This document shows positions 25,384 to 33,560 of a stretch of DNA of 64,000 nucleotides, piece by piece. The notes below the pieces were generated by a model. The model did no database searches and was not told the origin of the DNA. It saw only the letters and a list, made by a program, of their open reading frames with translations. The stretch is taken from NCBI GenBank assembly GCA_034412795.1, contig DAOUMD010000068.1, positions 45,021 through 109,020 on the forward strand, in the 5' to 3' direction. The stretch is from JAUVPY01 sp034412795 (GTDB lineage: Bacteria; Chloroflexota; Anaerolineae; 4572-78; NAK82). Each line of letters begins with the position of its first letter. Position 1 is the stretch's first letter. Both the position numbers and the translations under genes were made by a program.

Positions 25384-26949
25384 ATGTTTTCCAGTATACG
25401 TGTGCGGCTGACCCTGAGTTATCTTGGGGTGATCGTCTTGGCCATGAGCCTGTCGGGGTTTCTGTTGCTGTCGTTTCTGCATCGTTACTTCCTGCAAGCC
25501 ACCGAGGATAGTCTCATCACCCAGGGGCGCATTGCGGCTCAGGTCTTGATCCCTGGCTCCACACCTAAAGCCCCACCGGGCGAAATCCCCGCGGGGAGTG
25601 CCGAGCGCCTGGCACCTGTTTACAACACCGCTCAGCAGCAACAATTGGGCAATTTGGCCCTGCAAACTGAGAATCTCTCGCTTCCCTCAGACAACTTATT
25701 GGCCGAGGGTGCGCCATCTGGCGCGCTATCTAGCATGGATTTATCGTATTTGGCAGATGTCTCGCTCCAATTCAGCACTCAACTGGAGACTCGCCTCCGC
25801 ATTCTGGATGCTCAGGGAAGCGTGTTGGTGGATTCACAACAGGCGGATCAGGGCACAGATTTGAGTGATGATCCGCTGGTAACTCAGGCACTGAACGGAC
25901 AGTATGCCAGCCGCACCGACGAGATCGATGGGGAGATCACAATGTTTGTGGTTCTTCCGGTCTTCGTGGAAGATCGATTGGTTGGATTGGTCTATGTGGG
26001 CCAGCCGTTGAGCGATGTGGCGGCGGTCTTGGATGACTTGCGTACCCGTCTGCTTCTGTCAACAGCCATTGCTCTGTCCCTGTCGGCTATTGTGGGGTTG
26101 GTCTTGTCGCAAGCCATTGCTCGCCCTTTGCGCCGACTGACAGCAGTCGCCGGCGCTGTGGCCCAGGGTCAATTTGACCAGCAGGTGCCTGTCCGCTCGC
26201 GAGACGAGATCGGTCGTCTGAGCCGAGCCTTTAACGATATGACCGCCCGCCTGCGAGCCGCCCGCCAGATGCAGACTGACTTTGTGGCCGATGTGTCCCA
26301 CGAATTGCGCACACCCTTGACATCCATAAAGGGGATGGTGGAAACCCTGCGCGACGGGGCGATAGATGACCCCGAGGTGCGCGACCGTTTCCTGGAGACG
26401 GCGGAGAACGAAACCGACCGCCTCATCCGGTTGGTCAATGATCTGTTGCTTTTGTCGCGGGTTGACTCGGAGGCGCTCAATCTTCAGCGCCAGTCGAGAG
26501 ATCTTTTGCAATTGGTCCAGGCCACCGTGGAGCGGCTGACGCCTCAGGCCGAGGCTCGCCAATTAGTTCTGAAGGTAGAAACAGACTCGAGCACACCTTT
26601 GGTCTGGGTCGACGCCGACCGAGTTCAACAAGTCTTGGTCAATCTCCTGGATAACGCCATCAAATACTCCCGGCCTGGAGACACGGTGACGCTTAAGGTG
26701 GCTGCCGGACCAGGTCACTCAGCACGGGTGCAGGTTTGCGATCAGGGCATCGGCATCCCCGCCGAGGACCTGCCCCACGTCGGCCAGCGCTTTTACCGGG
26801 CTGACAAGGCGCGTTCCCGGGCTGGGGGGGGCAGCGGACTGGGGCTGGCCATCGCCCAATCTCTGGTTCAGGCTCACGGCGGCCGATTATGGCTGGAGAG
26901 CCGAGAGGGCGAAGGCACGATGGTAAGTTTTACGTTGCCTTATTCGTAA
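25384..26949 (+). CDS. PhoR-like membrane sensor histidine kinase
   Basis: The 521-residue protein has two membrane segments (about 10-32 and 224-243) around a periplasmic region of about 190 residues that looks like a Cache-type sensor. A HAMP linker ends near DEIGRLSRAFNDM. A HisKA domain has the phosphorylated His306 in VSHELRTPL, and the ATPase domain shows VLVNLLDNAIKYS and GGGSGLGLAIAQ. It follows the PhoB-like regulator by 123 bp and is its probable partner. What it senses is not visible; many PhoR proteins respond through the phosphate transporter, and none is encoded here. Confidence 0.88.
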   Translation: MFSSIRVRLTLSYLGVIVLAMSLSGFLLLSFLHRYFLQATEDSLITQGRIAAQVLIPGSTPKAPPGEIPAGSAERLAPVYNTAQQQQLGNLALQTENLSLPSDNLLAEGAPSGALSSMDLSYLADVSLQFSTQLETRLRILDAQGSVLVDSQQADQGTDLSDDPLVTQALNGQYASRTDEIDGEITMFVVLPVFVEDRLVGLVYVGQPLSDVAAVLDDLRTRLLLSTAIALSLSAIVGLVLSQAIARPLRRLTAVAGAVAQGQFDQQVPVRSRDEIGRLSRAFNDMTARLRAARQMQTDFVADVSHELRTPLTSIKGMVETLRDGAIDDPEVRDRFLETAENETDRLIRLVNDLLLLSRVDSEALNLQRQSRDLLQLVQATVERLTPQAEARQLVLKVETDSSTPLVWVDADRVQQVLVNLLDNAIKYSRPGDTVTLKVAAGPGHSARVQVCDQGIGIPAEDLPHVGQRFYRADKARSRAGGGSGLGLAIAQSLVQAHGGRLWLESREGEGTMVSFTLPYS

Positions 26950-27013
26950 GGCCTTATTCATCATAAGGCGATAGCTGCTTGGTCGCCAGTCTTGTTCCCC
27001 TTTTATACTTCTC

Positions 27014-27069
27014 TTGACCTCAGATTATCTCCCGCTTGTCATACAGTTGCCACATAGCTTTGCTACAAT
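27014..27069 (+). promoter_or_regulatory. Activator-type promoter with in-phase Pho-box-like half sites
   Basis: TTGACCT (27014), TTATCTC (27025), TTGTCAT (27036) and TTGCCAC (27047) start 11 bp apart. The last ends exactly 10 bp before TACAAT (27064-27069), the arrangement of Escherichia coli Pho promoters in which the Pho box replaces the -35 element. The -35 window itself (ATACAG) is poor. It precedes the zinc-ribbon/VIT-vWA operon. Confidence 0.65.
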
Positions 27070-27177
27070 GAAAACAGAGAATATCCAGGCCTGTTTGATT
27101 TGAGTTACAGGCAAGGCAGCCGCATCGGAGACTCCGGCCCCGGCCGGCACGTCGCCTGGCTTGCCAAGGAGAGAAAA

Positions 27178-28731
27178 ATGGTTAAGCGTATCAGAGACGT
27201 ATCCATCAATGGCCTGCTTTTGATGAGCTTGATTGGACTGCTGGTCACCTATCTCATAGTTGTCAACGACCTGCCTTCGCAAATCTTGTCTGTAGCCCAA
27301 CGGGAATATCTAAGTTACAACACCCGACACATCATCTCCCAATTGGCTCCGACCTGGAACATCGTCGAGGCTGGTGGCCAGATTGGACCGACTCTCTTGC
27401 CCGGACAGGAGAGCCACGTCCGAGTTACCCTGGATGCCCGCTACGAAGAGCAAGACGGTGTCAGTGTCACCGTCTACGACCTCGACTTTCGCGGTGTGTA
27501 TCACCTTGTCCATAGCGACCAGGGAAATACAGACATTGAACTCTTTTTCCCCTTTCCTGGCAACCTCGAGACCCTACATGGCGTGTATTTTTTGGTGGAT
27601 GGCGAGGAACCCCCTGGGGTCAACTATGCGACGGATGGCGTACGCTGGCGGACAACCCTCCAGCCAGGCCAGGAACGCGAAATAGTAATCAGTTACCGAG
27701 CCGATGGCGCGACCAGGTTTACCTACGGCCTGCATCGCTACCAGCGCAGCGACGTGGATATTACCGTCACGGTGGTGGGGCTCACAGGCAGCCAGGTCGC
27801 CAGGACCTCTCTGCCCCCGACCGCCAGCGAGGTGAATGACGATGGAGAGGTCTTCACCTGGAAGTACAGTGGGCTCATCGCTGAACGTGACATTCAGCTT
27901 GCCCTGCCAACTCGACTGAGCTTTGCGCAACGCGTTGCGCAATTCCAGGATGACTTCCGCGCCCTGTCCAGACTGGCGCCCTTCCTGGTTGGCCTATTCA
28001 TAGCCTCGCTAGCTGGTGTGTTTCATCTGAGCGGCGTGTCTTTGCGCCCGGAGAGTTACCTGCTGGCTGGCCTTGGCCTGGCCTTTTTTTATCCACTGTT
28101 CACCTTCCTGAGCGGGGTGATAGGTGTCGTCCTGGCAGCCTTCCTGGCTTTAACCCTCGTCTCCGGCACGCTGTTGGCATTTCTGAGTCTCACCGCGGGC
28201 TGGCGGGGTACCTGGTGGCGTGCTGGCTTGTTGTTACTCATCTTCCTGGGCATCTTCTCGCTGGGCTGGCTCACTCCGTGGCGGGGGTTGGCTGCCAGCG
28301 GCGGTGGACTCTTGCTGGTTGGGACCTTCATGTTGCTTTACGCTCGCCGCCCGCCCGCTCCGGAACCCCAGTCCGATCCCCAGGCTGGCCATGAAACGGA
28401 ACACGTTCCGTTTCTGGAAGAGGTTATGCCTGAACCGGAACTTGATCTCGACTCCCAGTCTACCCCGGTTAGCCGTGAAGCGGAGCCTGTTCCGTTTCTG
28501 GAAGAAGTTATCCCCGAAGTAGAGGATCTCCATTGCTCTGACTGTGGCCGTGCGCTGGCGGATGATTATCACTTTTGCCCCGGCTGCGGACATGACACCA
28601 GCCCTCTGCAAAGTTGTGCCGATTGTGGATACAGGCAACTCGTCCCAGCAGACTGTAAACCGGTCTATTGCATCCACTGTGGGCAGTTGCTCCAAAAACT
28701 TGACATAACTAATAATGAAAGGAGAGACTGA
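27178..28731 (+). CDS. Membrane protein with C-terminal double zinc ribbon, unknown function
   Basis: I do not recognise a named family for the whole 517-residue protein. It has one N-terminal membrane span (about 10-30), about 220 extracytoplasmic beta-rich residues and a block of several hydrophobic spans (about 265-385). A charged linker contains two copies of PFLEEV. Then come two cytoplasmic zinc ribbons, CSDCG...CPGCG and CADCG...CIHCG, from Cys453 on. AAGGAGAG lies four bases before the ATG at 27178. The gene is the first of a two-gene unit behind a Pho-box-like promoter. The next gene starts one base after its stop, so they are very likely translated together. Confidence 0.7.
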   Translation: MVKRIRDVSINGLLLMSLIGLLVTYLIVVNDLPSQILSVAQREYLSYNTRHIISQLAPTWNIVEAGGQIGPTLLPGQESHVRVTLDARYEEQDGVSVTVYDLDFRGVYHLVHSDQGNTDIELFFPFPGNLETLHGVYFLVDGEEPPGVNYATDGVRWRTTLQPGQEREIVISYRADGATRFTYGLHRYQRSDVDITVTVVGLTGSQVARTSLPPTASEVNDDGEVFTWKYSGLIAERDIQLALPTRLSFAQRVAQFQDDFRALSRLAPFLVGLFIASLAGVFHLSGVSLRPESYLLAGLGLAFFYPLFTFLSGVIGVVLAAFLALTLVSGTLLAFLSLTAGWRGTWWRAGLLLLIFLGIFSLGWLTPWRGLAASGGGLLLVGTFMLLYARRPPAPEPQSDPQAGHETEHVPFLEEVMPEPELDLDSQSTPVSREAEPVPFLEEVIPEVEDLHCSDCGRALADDYHFCPGCGHDTSPLQSCADCGYRQLVPADCKPVYCIHCGQLLQKLDITNNERRD

Positions 28732-28732
28732 C

Positions 28733-30922
28733 ATGCGTAAAGCGATGCTAGGATTGTTAGTGAGCCTATTGATGTTCAATCTGGGGACCAACCTGGCCCT
28801 GGCCGACGGCATGATTTTACCCGAGGCCCTTAGCCCTGACTATCTGGTGGTGCTTTACCATCACGTCACTGTGGATATCCAGGACAACCATGCTGTGACA
28901 CAGGTGGAGCAGGAGTTTTATAACCCTCATCCCTTTCACGTCAGCGGTCAATACCTGTTCCCGGTGCCGCCCGAGGCTATTCTGTCCCGCTTCCAGGCGA
29001 CGGTGGATGGACGGCGGCAGGCCATAACTCGCCAGGACTCGGCAACAACCAATGCCGTCCTGAATGACATAGTGGTTCAACGGCGCGATCCCTCGCTGCT
29101 GGGTTATGCCGACTGGGAGAGCTTGGCCTTTGACCTGGACCTGCCGCCCGGCGGCTCGCGGAAAATGAACCTGGAGTACGAAGAGGTGCTGGCCCCCTCT
29201 GGCGGGTTGTATCGCTATCGCTACGTGTTGAGTACGGAGCGGTATTCTGCCCAACCCCTGGAAGATGTGTCGCTCACCGTGAACCTGCGTTCCTCGTCTG
29301 GCTTATCCAACCTGTACTCACCTAGCCACCAGATCACCACCGAATCGTTGGGCGCCGGCCGGGCGCGTGTAGCCTGGCAGGCGCAAAACGTCCGTCCTGA
29401 TCAAGACTTTGAGCTATTCTTTGCTCCCGCTGAGGGAAGCTTTGGTAGCGGCCTGCTCACCGGACGCCGGGACAGTCAGGATCATTTTCTGTTTCTCTTC
29501 GCGCCAGAGGGGGAATCAGTTAGCCAGACCGCGATTCCCAAAGACATCGTGTTCGTGATGGATCGTTCGGGCAGCATGAGTGGCGAGAAAATCCAACAGG
29601 CGCGCAACGCATTACATTTTATCTTGGGCCAGCTTAACGAGGATGACCGATTCTCCATCGTCAGTTTTGACCACCGCCTATCGGTCTTTGCCCACCGGTT
29701 GCAGCCGGTAGATGCGCAAACCATATCTGATGCCCGACGTTTCGTTGACGGATTGGTCGCCGACGGCAACACCGATCTGGAGTCCGCCCTGCAAGAGGGG
29801 TTGGCGATCCTGGGGGGAAACCAGCGTAGTGAGCACAGGGATGCCTCCTCTATCTTGGTGTTTCTGACGGATGGTCTGCCCACGGCTGGCGTCACCGATG
29901 AGGGACTCATCACCGGTTTGGTGAGCCAAGCCAACAAGGAGCAAAAGAGCCGCTTACATGTCTTTGGAGTAGGTTACGATGTCAACACCCACCTGCTCGA
30001 CCGCCTGGCGGCCGATAACGGTGGCACGGTGACCTATGTCCAGCCTGGAGAGAATTTGGAAGCAGCCCTGACCGGGTTCTACGCGCGTATCGCACGTCCG
30101 GTGTTGACCGACCTGGAGATCGAATTTGAAGGGCTGGAGGTCAGCGACCTATATCCTCAACAGTTACCCGACATGTTTCAGGGTTCCAGCCTGCTGCTGA
30201 CCGGCCGTTATCGGGCTGCGAGGCCCGAAATTGTGGTTCGAGTGCGCGGACAAGCCATAGGGGAAGATCGAGAGTACATTTATCATTTTGACCTGAACCA
30301 GACGGACAGGCATGACTTTGTGCCCCGTCTGTGGGCGACGCGGCGGGTGGGTGAGCTGTTGGACCGGGTTCGGGTCGAAGGTGAGAGCCCGGCCCTGGTA
30401 GATGAAATCAGGGAGTTGGGTCTGACATATGGTTTGGTTACGCCTTATACGACCTTCGTCATCCAGGCCCAGACCGACGGGCCGGCTTCGGCAACCAACA
30501 TGGCTTTGTACGCCGATCAGGCGGCGCTCAATCGCGCCTGGGGAGAAACCACCATCCAGGCCCGGGTTCAGAATCAACTTTATCAACAGGCCGCCCAGGC
30601 CGACCTGGCCAGTGGTGCCAATGTGGTCAACTTTGGGGCGCACAACCTGGCTCAGGTGGCTCATCAGAACGTGGACCTGTCGCTATTACAGGCACACAAA
30701 AACCCGACCGGTCCCATAAGCGCTGAGTGGATAAAGCAGAACATCGAGGTGGATCAGTACGTGGCGTTTGGCTCGGATGCTTATTTCGCCCTGGCCCAAG
30801 ACGCGGCCGTGCGCCCCTTGCTACAAAGTGGCACCAACGTGATCTTTGCTTATCAGGGTCAAGTCATCGCGGTCCAGGACTCATCCGGACTGCCAGATGA
30901 CGATGAGCTTGATGGGTTCTAA
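28733..30922 (+). CDS. Secreted VIT and von Willebrand factor A domain protein
   Basis: The 729-residue protein has a signal peptide (about 1-24, ending ALADG). A VIT domain follows (about 25-150, e.g. DNHAVTQVEQEFYNPHPF), and then a vWA domain whose metal-ion-dependent adhesion site begins at Asp277 in DRSGSMSG. A C-terminal region of about 250 residues has no recognised fold. No sorting motif or membrane anchor is seen at the end. I chose the ATG at 28733 because AAGGAGAG precedes it and it does not overlap the upstream gene. Proteins of this type bind partners or surfaces through a divalent metal. Coupling with the zinc-ribbon membrane protein suggests a two-part envelope complex. Confidence 0.82.
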   Translation: MRKAMLGLLVSLLMFNLGTNLALADGMILPEALSPDYLVVLYHHVTVDIQDNHAVTQVEQEFYNPHPFHVSGQYLFPVPPEAILSRFQATVDGRRQAITRQDSATTNAVLNDIVVQRRDPSLLGYADWESLAFDLDLPPGGSRKMNLEYEEVLAPSGGLYRYRYVLSTERYSAQPLEDVSLTVNLRSSSGLSNLYSPSHQITTESLGAGRARVAWQAQNVRPDQDFELFFAPAEGSFGSGLLTGRRDSQDHFLFLFAPEGESVSQTAIPKDIVFVMDRSGSMSGEKIQQARNALHFILGQLNEDDRFSIVSFDHRLSVFAHRLQPVDAQTISDARRFVDGLVADGNTDLESALQEGLAILGGNQRSEHRDASSILVFLTDGLPTAGVTDEGLITGLVSQANKEQKSRLHVFGVGYDVNTHLLDRLAADNGGTVTYVQPGENLEAALTGFYARIARPVLTDLEIEFEGLEVSDLYPQQLPDMFQGSSLLLTGRYRAARPEIVVRVRGQAIGEDREYIYHFDLNQTDRHDFVPRLWATRRVGELLDRVRVEGESPALVDEIRELGLTYGLVTPYTTFVIQAQTDGPASATNMALYADQAALNRAWGETTIQARVQNQLYQQAAQADLASGANVVNFGAHNLAQVAHQNVDLSLLQAHKNPTGPISAEWIKQNIEVDQYVAFGSDAYFALAQDAAVRPLLQSGTNVIFAYQGQVIAVQDSSGLPDDDELDGF

Positions 30923-30955
30923 ACCCAATAACCTCAGCTCGGAGACTACTCTGGC

Positions 30956-31050
30956 ATGTCATTTCGACCCCCACAGGGGGGAGAAATCCCTAAAACCTAT
31001 GCTCGCCAAGTCAACGTCTTGGGGATTTCTCCCTTCGGTCGAAATGACAT
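30956..31050. repeat. Inverted-repeat element
   Basis: ATGTCATTTCGACC followed shortly by GGAGAAATCCC on the left (30956-30990) is mirrored by GGGATTTCTCCC and GGTCGAAATGACAT on the right (31022-31050). It could fold as a hairpin with a short internal loop. The arms resemble a dispersed repeat type I have seen in many environmental bacteria. It lies directly after the VIT-vWA gene. Confidence 0.65.
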
Positions 31051-31103
31051 CGAGGAAAACGTCGAATTCAGGTCGATACCTCCTTCAGGCCACTGGCACC
31101 ATA

Positions 31104-31154
31104 AAAGACCCTTCGGGTTTCCCAAGCCCGGAGGGTCTTTGCAGATGTTTTTTT
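31104..31154 (+). terminator. Rho-independent terminator after the VIT-vWA operon
   Basis: AAAGACCCTTCGGG (31104-31117) pairs with CCCGGAGGGTCTTT (31127-31140) with one G-U pair and a nine-base loop. A run of eight T follows at 31147-31154. It lies 180 bp after the stop codon, with an inverted-repeat element between. Confidence 0.7.
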
Positions 31155-31174
31155 TACCTGAAGTTTATTACCTG

Positions 31175-31494
31175 ACTAAACCGTGGTACCTTGTCGCGAG
31201 GCATTGAAATGCTTCGCTGACACTATGCAATTTCAGTGCGTTTTGAACGCACTTTTCATCCCAGCCGATGATTTCAATCATTGGCTCCAGGCGATCCACG
31301 GTTCAATGTGGTGCTACCAGATTACGGTAGCACCGCACTAAACCGTGGTGGAACTAGAAACTCGGTTTTTCCGTGCTTGAGCACTATATTTCCGTATGTT
31401 TAGAGTTACGTTTTTGTACGTTTGAAAGCAAATTGCAGCAAAAAACCGAGTTTCTCCTCCTCTCCACGGTTAAATGTAGAGCTACCAAGATTAC
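31175..31494. repeat. Composite repeat block between convergent operons
   Basis: This 320-bp stretch has no gene but several repeats. A nested palindrome spans 31296-31348 (CCACGGTT...AACCGTGG outside, GGTGCTACC...GGTAGCACC inside). A direct repeat ACTAAACCGTGGT occurs at 31175 and 31337. A partial second copy of the palindrome's left arm lies at 31464-31494. A perfect 14-bp inverted repeat GAAACTCGGTTTTT / AAAAACCGAGTTTC lies at 31357-31370 and 31441-31454. Small hairpins at 31199-31280 complete the block. Confidence 0.65.
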
Positions 31495-31509
31495 TGAAAG
31501 AGGGTTCTT

Positions 31510-31881
31510 TCAGCGTTTTGACCGGTGGTGGAAGAGCTCTTTGTTCTCGTCCATCGTGCGTGCCAAGCCGGGTGCCAGTGCTGCACCATCTCGGTACTGG
31601 GCCGGCCACATACTCTTCAAGTGGAAAAAGGCCACCCGGTCGCCATCCTCGAGGAGATGGTCCAGGTCTGGCTGGAGGCCGGGCATGGCACTCAGGTCAC
31701 CGTTGATAAAGGTGATGCCTCGCTCCTCGGTGGGCAACTCCAAACGGTTCAGGATATCCTGTATCCGGCTCCCTGCCGGCAGCTCTAGATGCAGGTTTGC
31801 GTGGCTCTTGCGGGCGGCTTCACCGCCGTAGCGGGCCAGGGGGCCGTAGAGCCAGACTTCAACAGTGATCGTTTCCTCCAT
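31510..31881 (-). CDS. MoaD/ThiS-like ubiquitin-fold protein without terminal diglycine
   Basis: The 123-residue protein has the beta-grasp pattern of MoaD/ThiS sulfur carriers: VEVWLYGPLARYGGEA, then SRIQDILNRLELPTEERGITFINGD, then LLEDGDRVAFF. Where functional carriers end in Gly-Gly, it continues HLKSMWPAQYRD and about 30 further residues and has no diglycine. It therefore cannot carry sulfur as a C-terminal thiocarboxylate in the usual way unless processed. Its ATG overlaps the stop of the preceding carrier gene (TAATG), so translation is coupled. It ends the aldehyde ferredoxin oxidoreductase operon and may have a structural or regulatory role there. Confidence 0.7.
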   Translation of the reverse strand: MEETITVEVWLYGPLARYGGEAARKSHANLHLELPAGSRIQDILNRLELPTEERGITFINGDLSAMPGLQPDLDHLLEDGDRVAFFHLKSMWPAQYRDGAALAPGLARTMDENKELFHHRSKR

Positions 31882-32147
31882 TAACCTCCTCCAATGGGCG
31901 GAAAGATGCCCACCTCGTCTCCATCTTCCAGATGATAATCAAAGTTTTGGGCTTTGCCATTGACGAATGAGACTTTTATTTCCTCTCTGGGCAGAGCCAG
32001 ATAGTCCACTAGGTCGGTCAGGGTGCTGCCCTCCGGCAGTTCCACCTCCAGGCGGGAACCCGCGCGAAGTCCTTGCGGATGTTGGGCCAGGATAGACCCC
32101 GAGACGCTCTTAGCCAGCGTCGCATACAGCTTGACATAAACTATCAT
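31881..32147 (-). CDS. MoaD/ThiS-family sulfur carrier protein
   Basis: The 88-residue protein has the ubiquitin-like sulfur-carrier pattern and the functional C-terminus EVGIFPPIGGG. The terminal glycine is adenylated and thiocarboxylated in MoaD so that sulfur can be inserted into molybdopterin. It begins MIVYVKLYATLAKSVSG. Its place in the same operon as a tungsten-type aldehyde oxidoreductase suggests that it serves pyranopterin cofactor synthesis or maturation for that enzyme. No MoaE or MoeB homologue is in the window. Its stop codon shares a base with the start of the next gene. Confidence 0.8.
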   Translation of the reverse strand: MIVYVKLYATLAKSVSGSILAQHPQGLRAGSRLEVELPEGSTLTDLVDYLALPREEIKVSFVNGKAQNFDYHLEDGDEVGIFPPIGGG

Positions 32148-32250
32148 CGCTTGTCGTATTCCAGTATTCGTGACATTCGGCTATTCGTTCTGAGATAGTT
32201 CACTATTTATTAGTTCCGTCCGTGAGTCGCAAACTTTGCTCGGTTGCGAC

Positions 32251-32292
32251 ATCGCTGCTTTACGTTTTACGCATTACGCATTACGGATTACG
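32251..32292. repeat. Short ACG-rich intergenic repeat
   Basis: TTTACGTTTTACGCATTACG is followed by further CATTACG/GATTACG copies. A related stretch in the opposite orientation lies at 21130-21180, upstream of the araD start (GCGTAAAACGTGAAACGTGA and CACGCATTACGCGGCGTA). Both are outside coding sequence, in gaps within minus-strand operons. Confidence 0.45.
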
Positions 32293-32295
32293 GAC

Positions 32296-33483
32296 TTATG
32301 GACACCGGACGATGTCCTGAGCCCATAGACAGTCGGCGCAGGAAGGATTCCAACCCCAGCAGCCCTCGTTCCCCTCTCGCAGGTCACAGCTTTCACGTAG
32401 GTCGCAGTCGGGGCAGGACGGGAAATGGAAATCCCGCACCTCGCTGCGGAAGCGGCAATAATCCTCGGAGGTCCAGATCTCCAGCAGAGATCCGCGGCTG
32501 ATATCGCCCAGGTCGTAGCGGGTGACCTGCTTGCGCTGCCCGTCTATGGTGAAGTAGCTATAGTTGTGAGACAAGGCATAACAAGGCGCTACGTGGCCGT
32601 CCCATCCTACCACCGCGGCCCGATCACCCACAAATCGGCAGCGTTGCTCTGCGCCCCAGTGCATGCGGGGCAAATCCAGCGTACCCCACATAACCCAGGC
32701 GTCGGCTCTGACTGGCCAATTGCCGGCGTTGAAAGGGGGGCGTGGCTCGTAGCCATACAGGATTTCATCACGCATCTCATCGGTATAGGCCAGGACATTG
32801 CTGACCAAGACGCGCGCTGCGCCCAGTCGTGACGCCAACCCGGTCAAATTTGCCAATTCGGCGATGTTGCTCTTGAGTGCAACGAACTCGATCCCCAGGG
32901 CAGGCGTCAATGAGCCCAGCTCGCTTTTCACTTCGTTCAGGCCACGAAGGTTATCCAGCACCTGGGACATCATGGCGCCACGCACATCCGCATAGGTTTC
33001 TGGAGTGACGCCGTCGAGAGAGATGACCAGGCGGTCGACCCCCAATGTCACCAGTTCTCGGGACATGGCCCTATCCAGGAGGAGCCCGTTGGAGCCGACG
33101 GTAACCGCCAGGCCCCGCTCGCGCACCGGACGCACCATTTCCAGGATGTGAGGATGCGTCAGCGGTTCGCCCAGGCCGCTGAAGACTACGCGCCGCAACT
33201 CTGGAAATGCCTTCGTCTGCTCCATCAGTTGGTGGAAAATCTCCACCTCCATATGGGTCTTGGGGTCTTCCCAGACGTTGCGGATGCAGGTGCGGCAGTT
33301 GAGATTGCAGACAGTGCTCGGCTCCAGGTAGAGCTTGCGCAAGTCAGGCAGTCGGGGGAGCAGAATCAGGGCCGAATCGCGCTGGTTGAGCCACCACTCC
33401 ATGTCTTGTGAGGCACGATGGCGGTGTAAGAACTCTTCAGGCAGCCTGATGGAGCCATCTTCACCCATCACGGCCTTGGGCAT
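32296..33483 (-). CDS. Radical SAM protein, tungsten aldehyde oxidoreductase cofactor-modifying type
   Basis: The 395-residue protein has the radical SAM CX3CX2C motif at Cys59, Cys63 and Cys66 (VCNLNCRTC). It also has a Cys-rich SPASM-like end (CPDCDLRESCDLREG, then CADCLW) that would bind auxiliary Fe-S clusters. About 50 N-terminal residues (GSIRLPEEFLHRHRA) look like an AbrB-type swapped hairpin. It follows the aldehyde ferredoxin oxidoreductase gene, as the cofactor-modifying gene does in Pyrococcus. The ATG at 33483 has AAAGGAAAA upstream and is preferred to a TTG at 33504. It likely acts on the oxidoreductase or its tungstopterin; the exact reaction is not established. Confidence 0.8.
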   Translation of the reverse strand: MPKAVMGEDGSIRLPEEFLHRHRASQDMEWWLNQRDSALILLPRLPDLRKLYLEPSTVCNLNCRTCIRNVWEDPKTHMEVEIFHQLMEQTKAFPELRRVVFSGLGEPLTHPHILEMVRPVRERGLAVTVGSNGLLLDRAMSRELVTLGVDRLVISLDGVTPETYADVRGAMMSQVLDNLRGLNEVKSELGSLTPALGIEFVALKSNIAELANLTGLASRLGAARVLVSNVLAYTDEMRDEILYGYEPRPPFNAGNWPVRADAWVMWGTLDLPRMHWGAEQRCRFVGDRAAVVGWDGHVAPCYALSHNYSYFTIDGQRKQVTRYDLGDISRGSLLEIWTSEDYCRFRSEVRDFHFPSCPDCDLRESCDLREGNEGCWGWNPSCADCLWAQDIVRCP

Positions 33484-33507
33484 TTGTTTTCCTTTCGCCG
33501 TCAATAA

Positions 33508-33547
33508 TAAGAGGCAGAGCCTCGGGCCGAGGCCCCGCCCCTACTTA
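33508..33547. repeat. GC-rich palindromic repeat in an operon gap
   Basis: AGAGGCAGAGCCTCGGGCC is followed by its near mirror GAGGCCCCGCCCCTAC. It occupies most of the 77-bp gap between the oxidoreductase and radical SAM genes and ends with CCCCTAC, the same motif as the end of the inner palindrome at 23380-23471. It could form an mRNA hairpin within the operon. Confidence 0.5.
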
Positions 33548-33560
33548 ATGCTAATTGGCG

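Noticed and set aside
27110..27165. Possible structured 5' leader of the zinc-ribbon operon (GGCAAG/CTTGCC)
   Set aside because: Only one six-base outer helix is clear and the inner bases do not pair well, so I do not claim a riboswitch.
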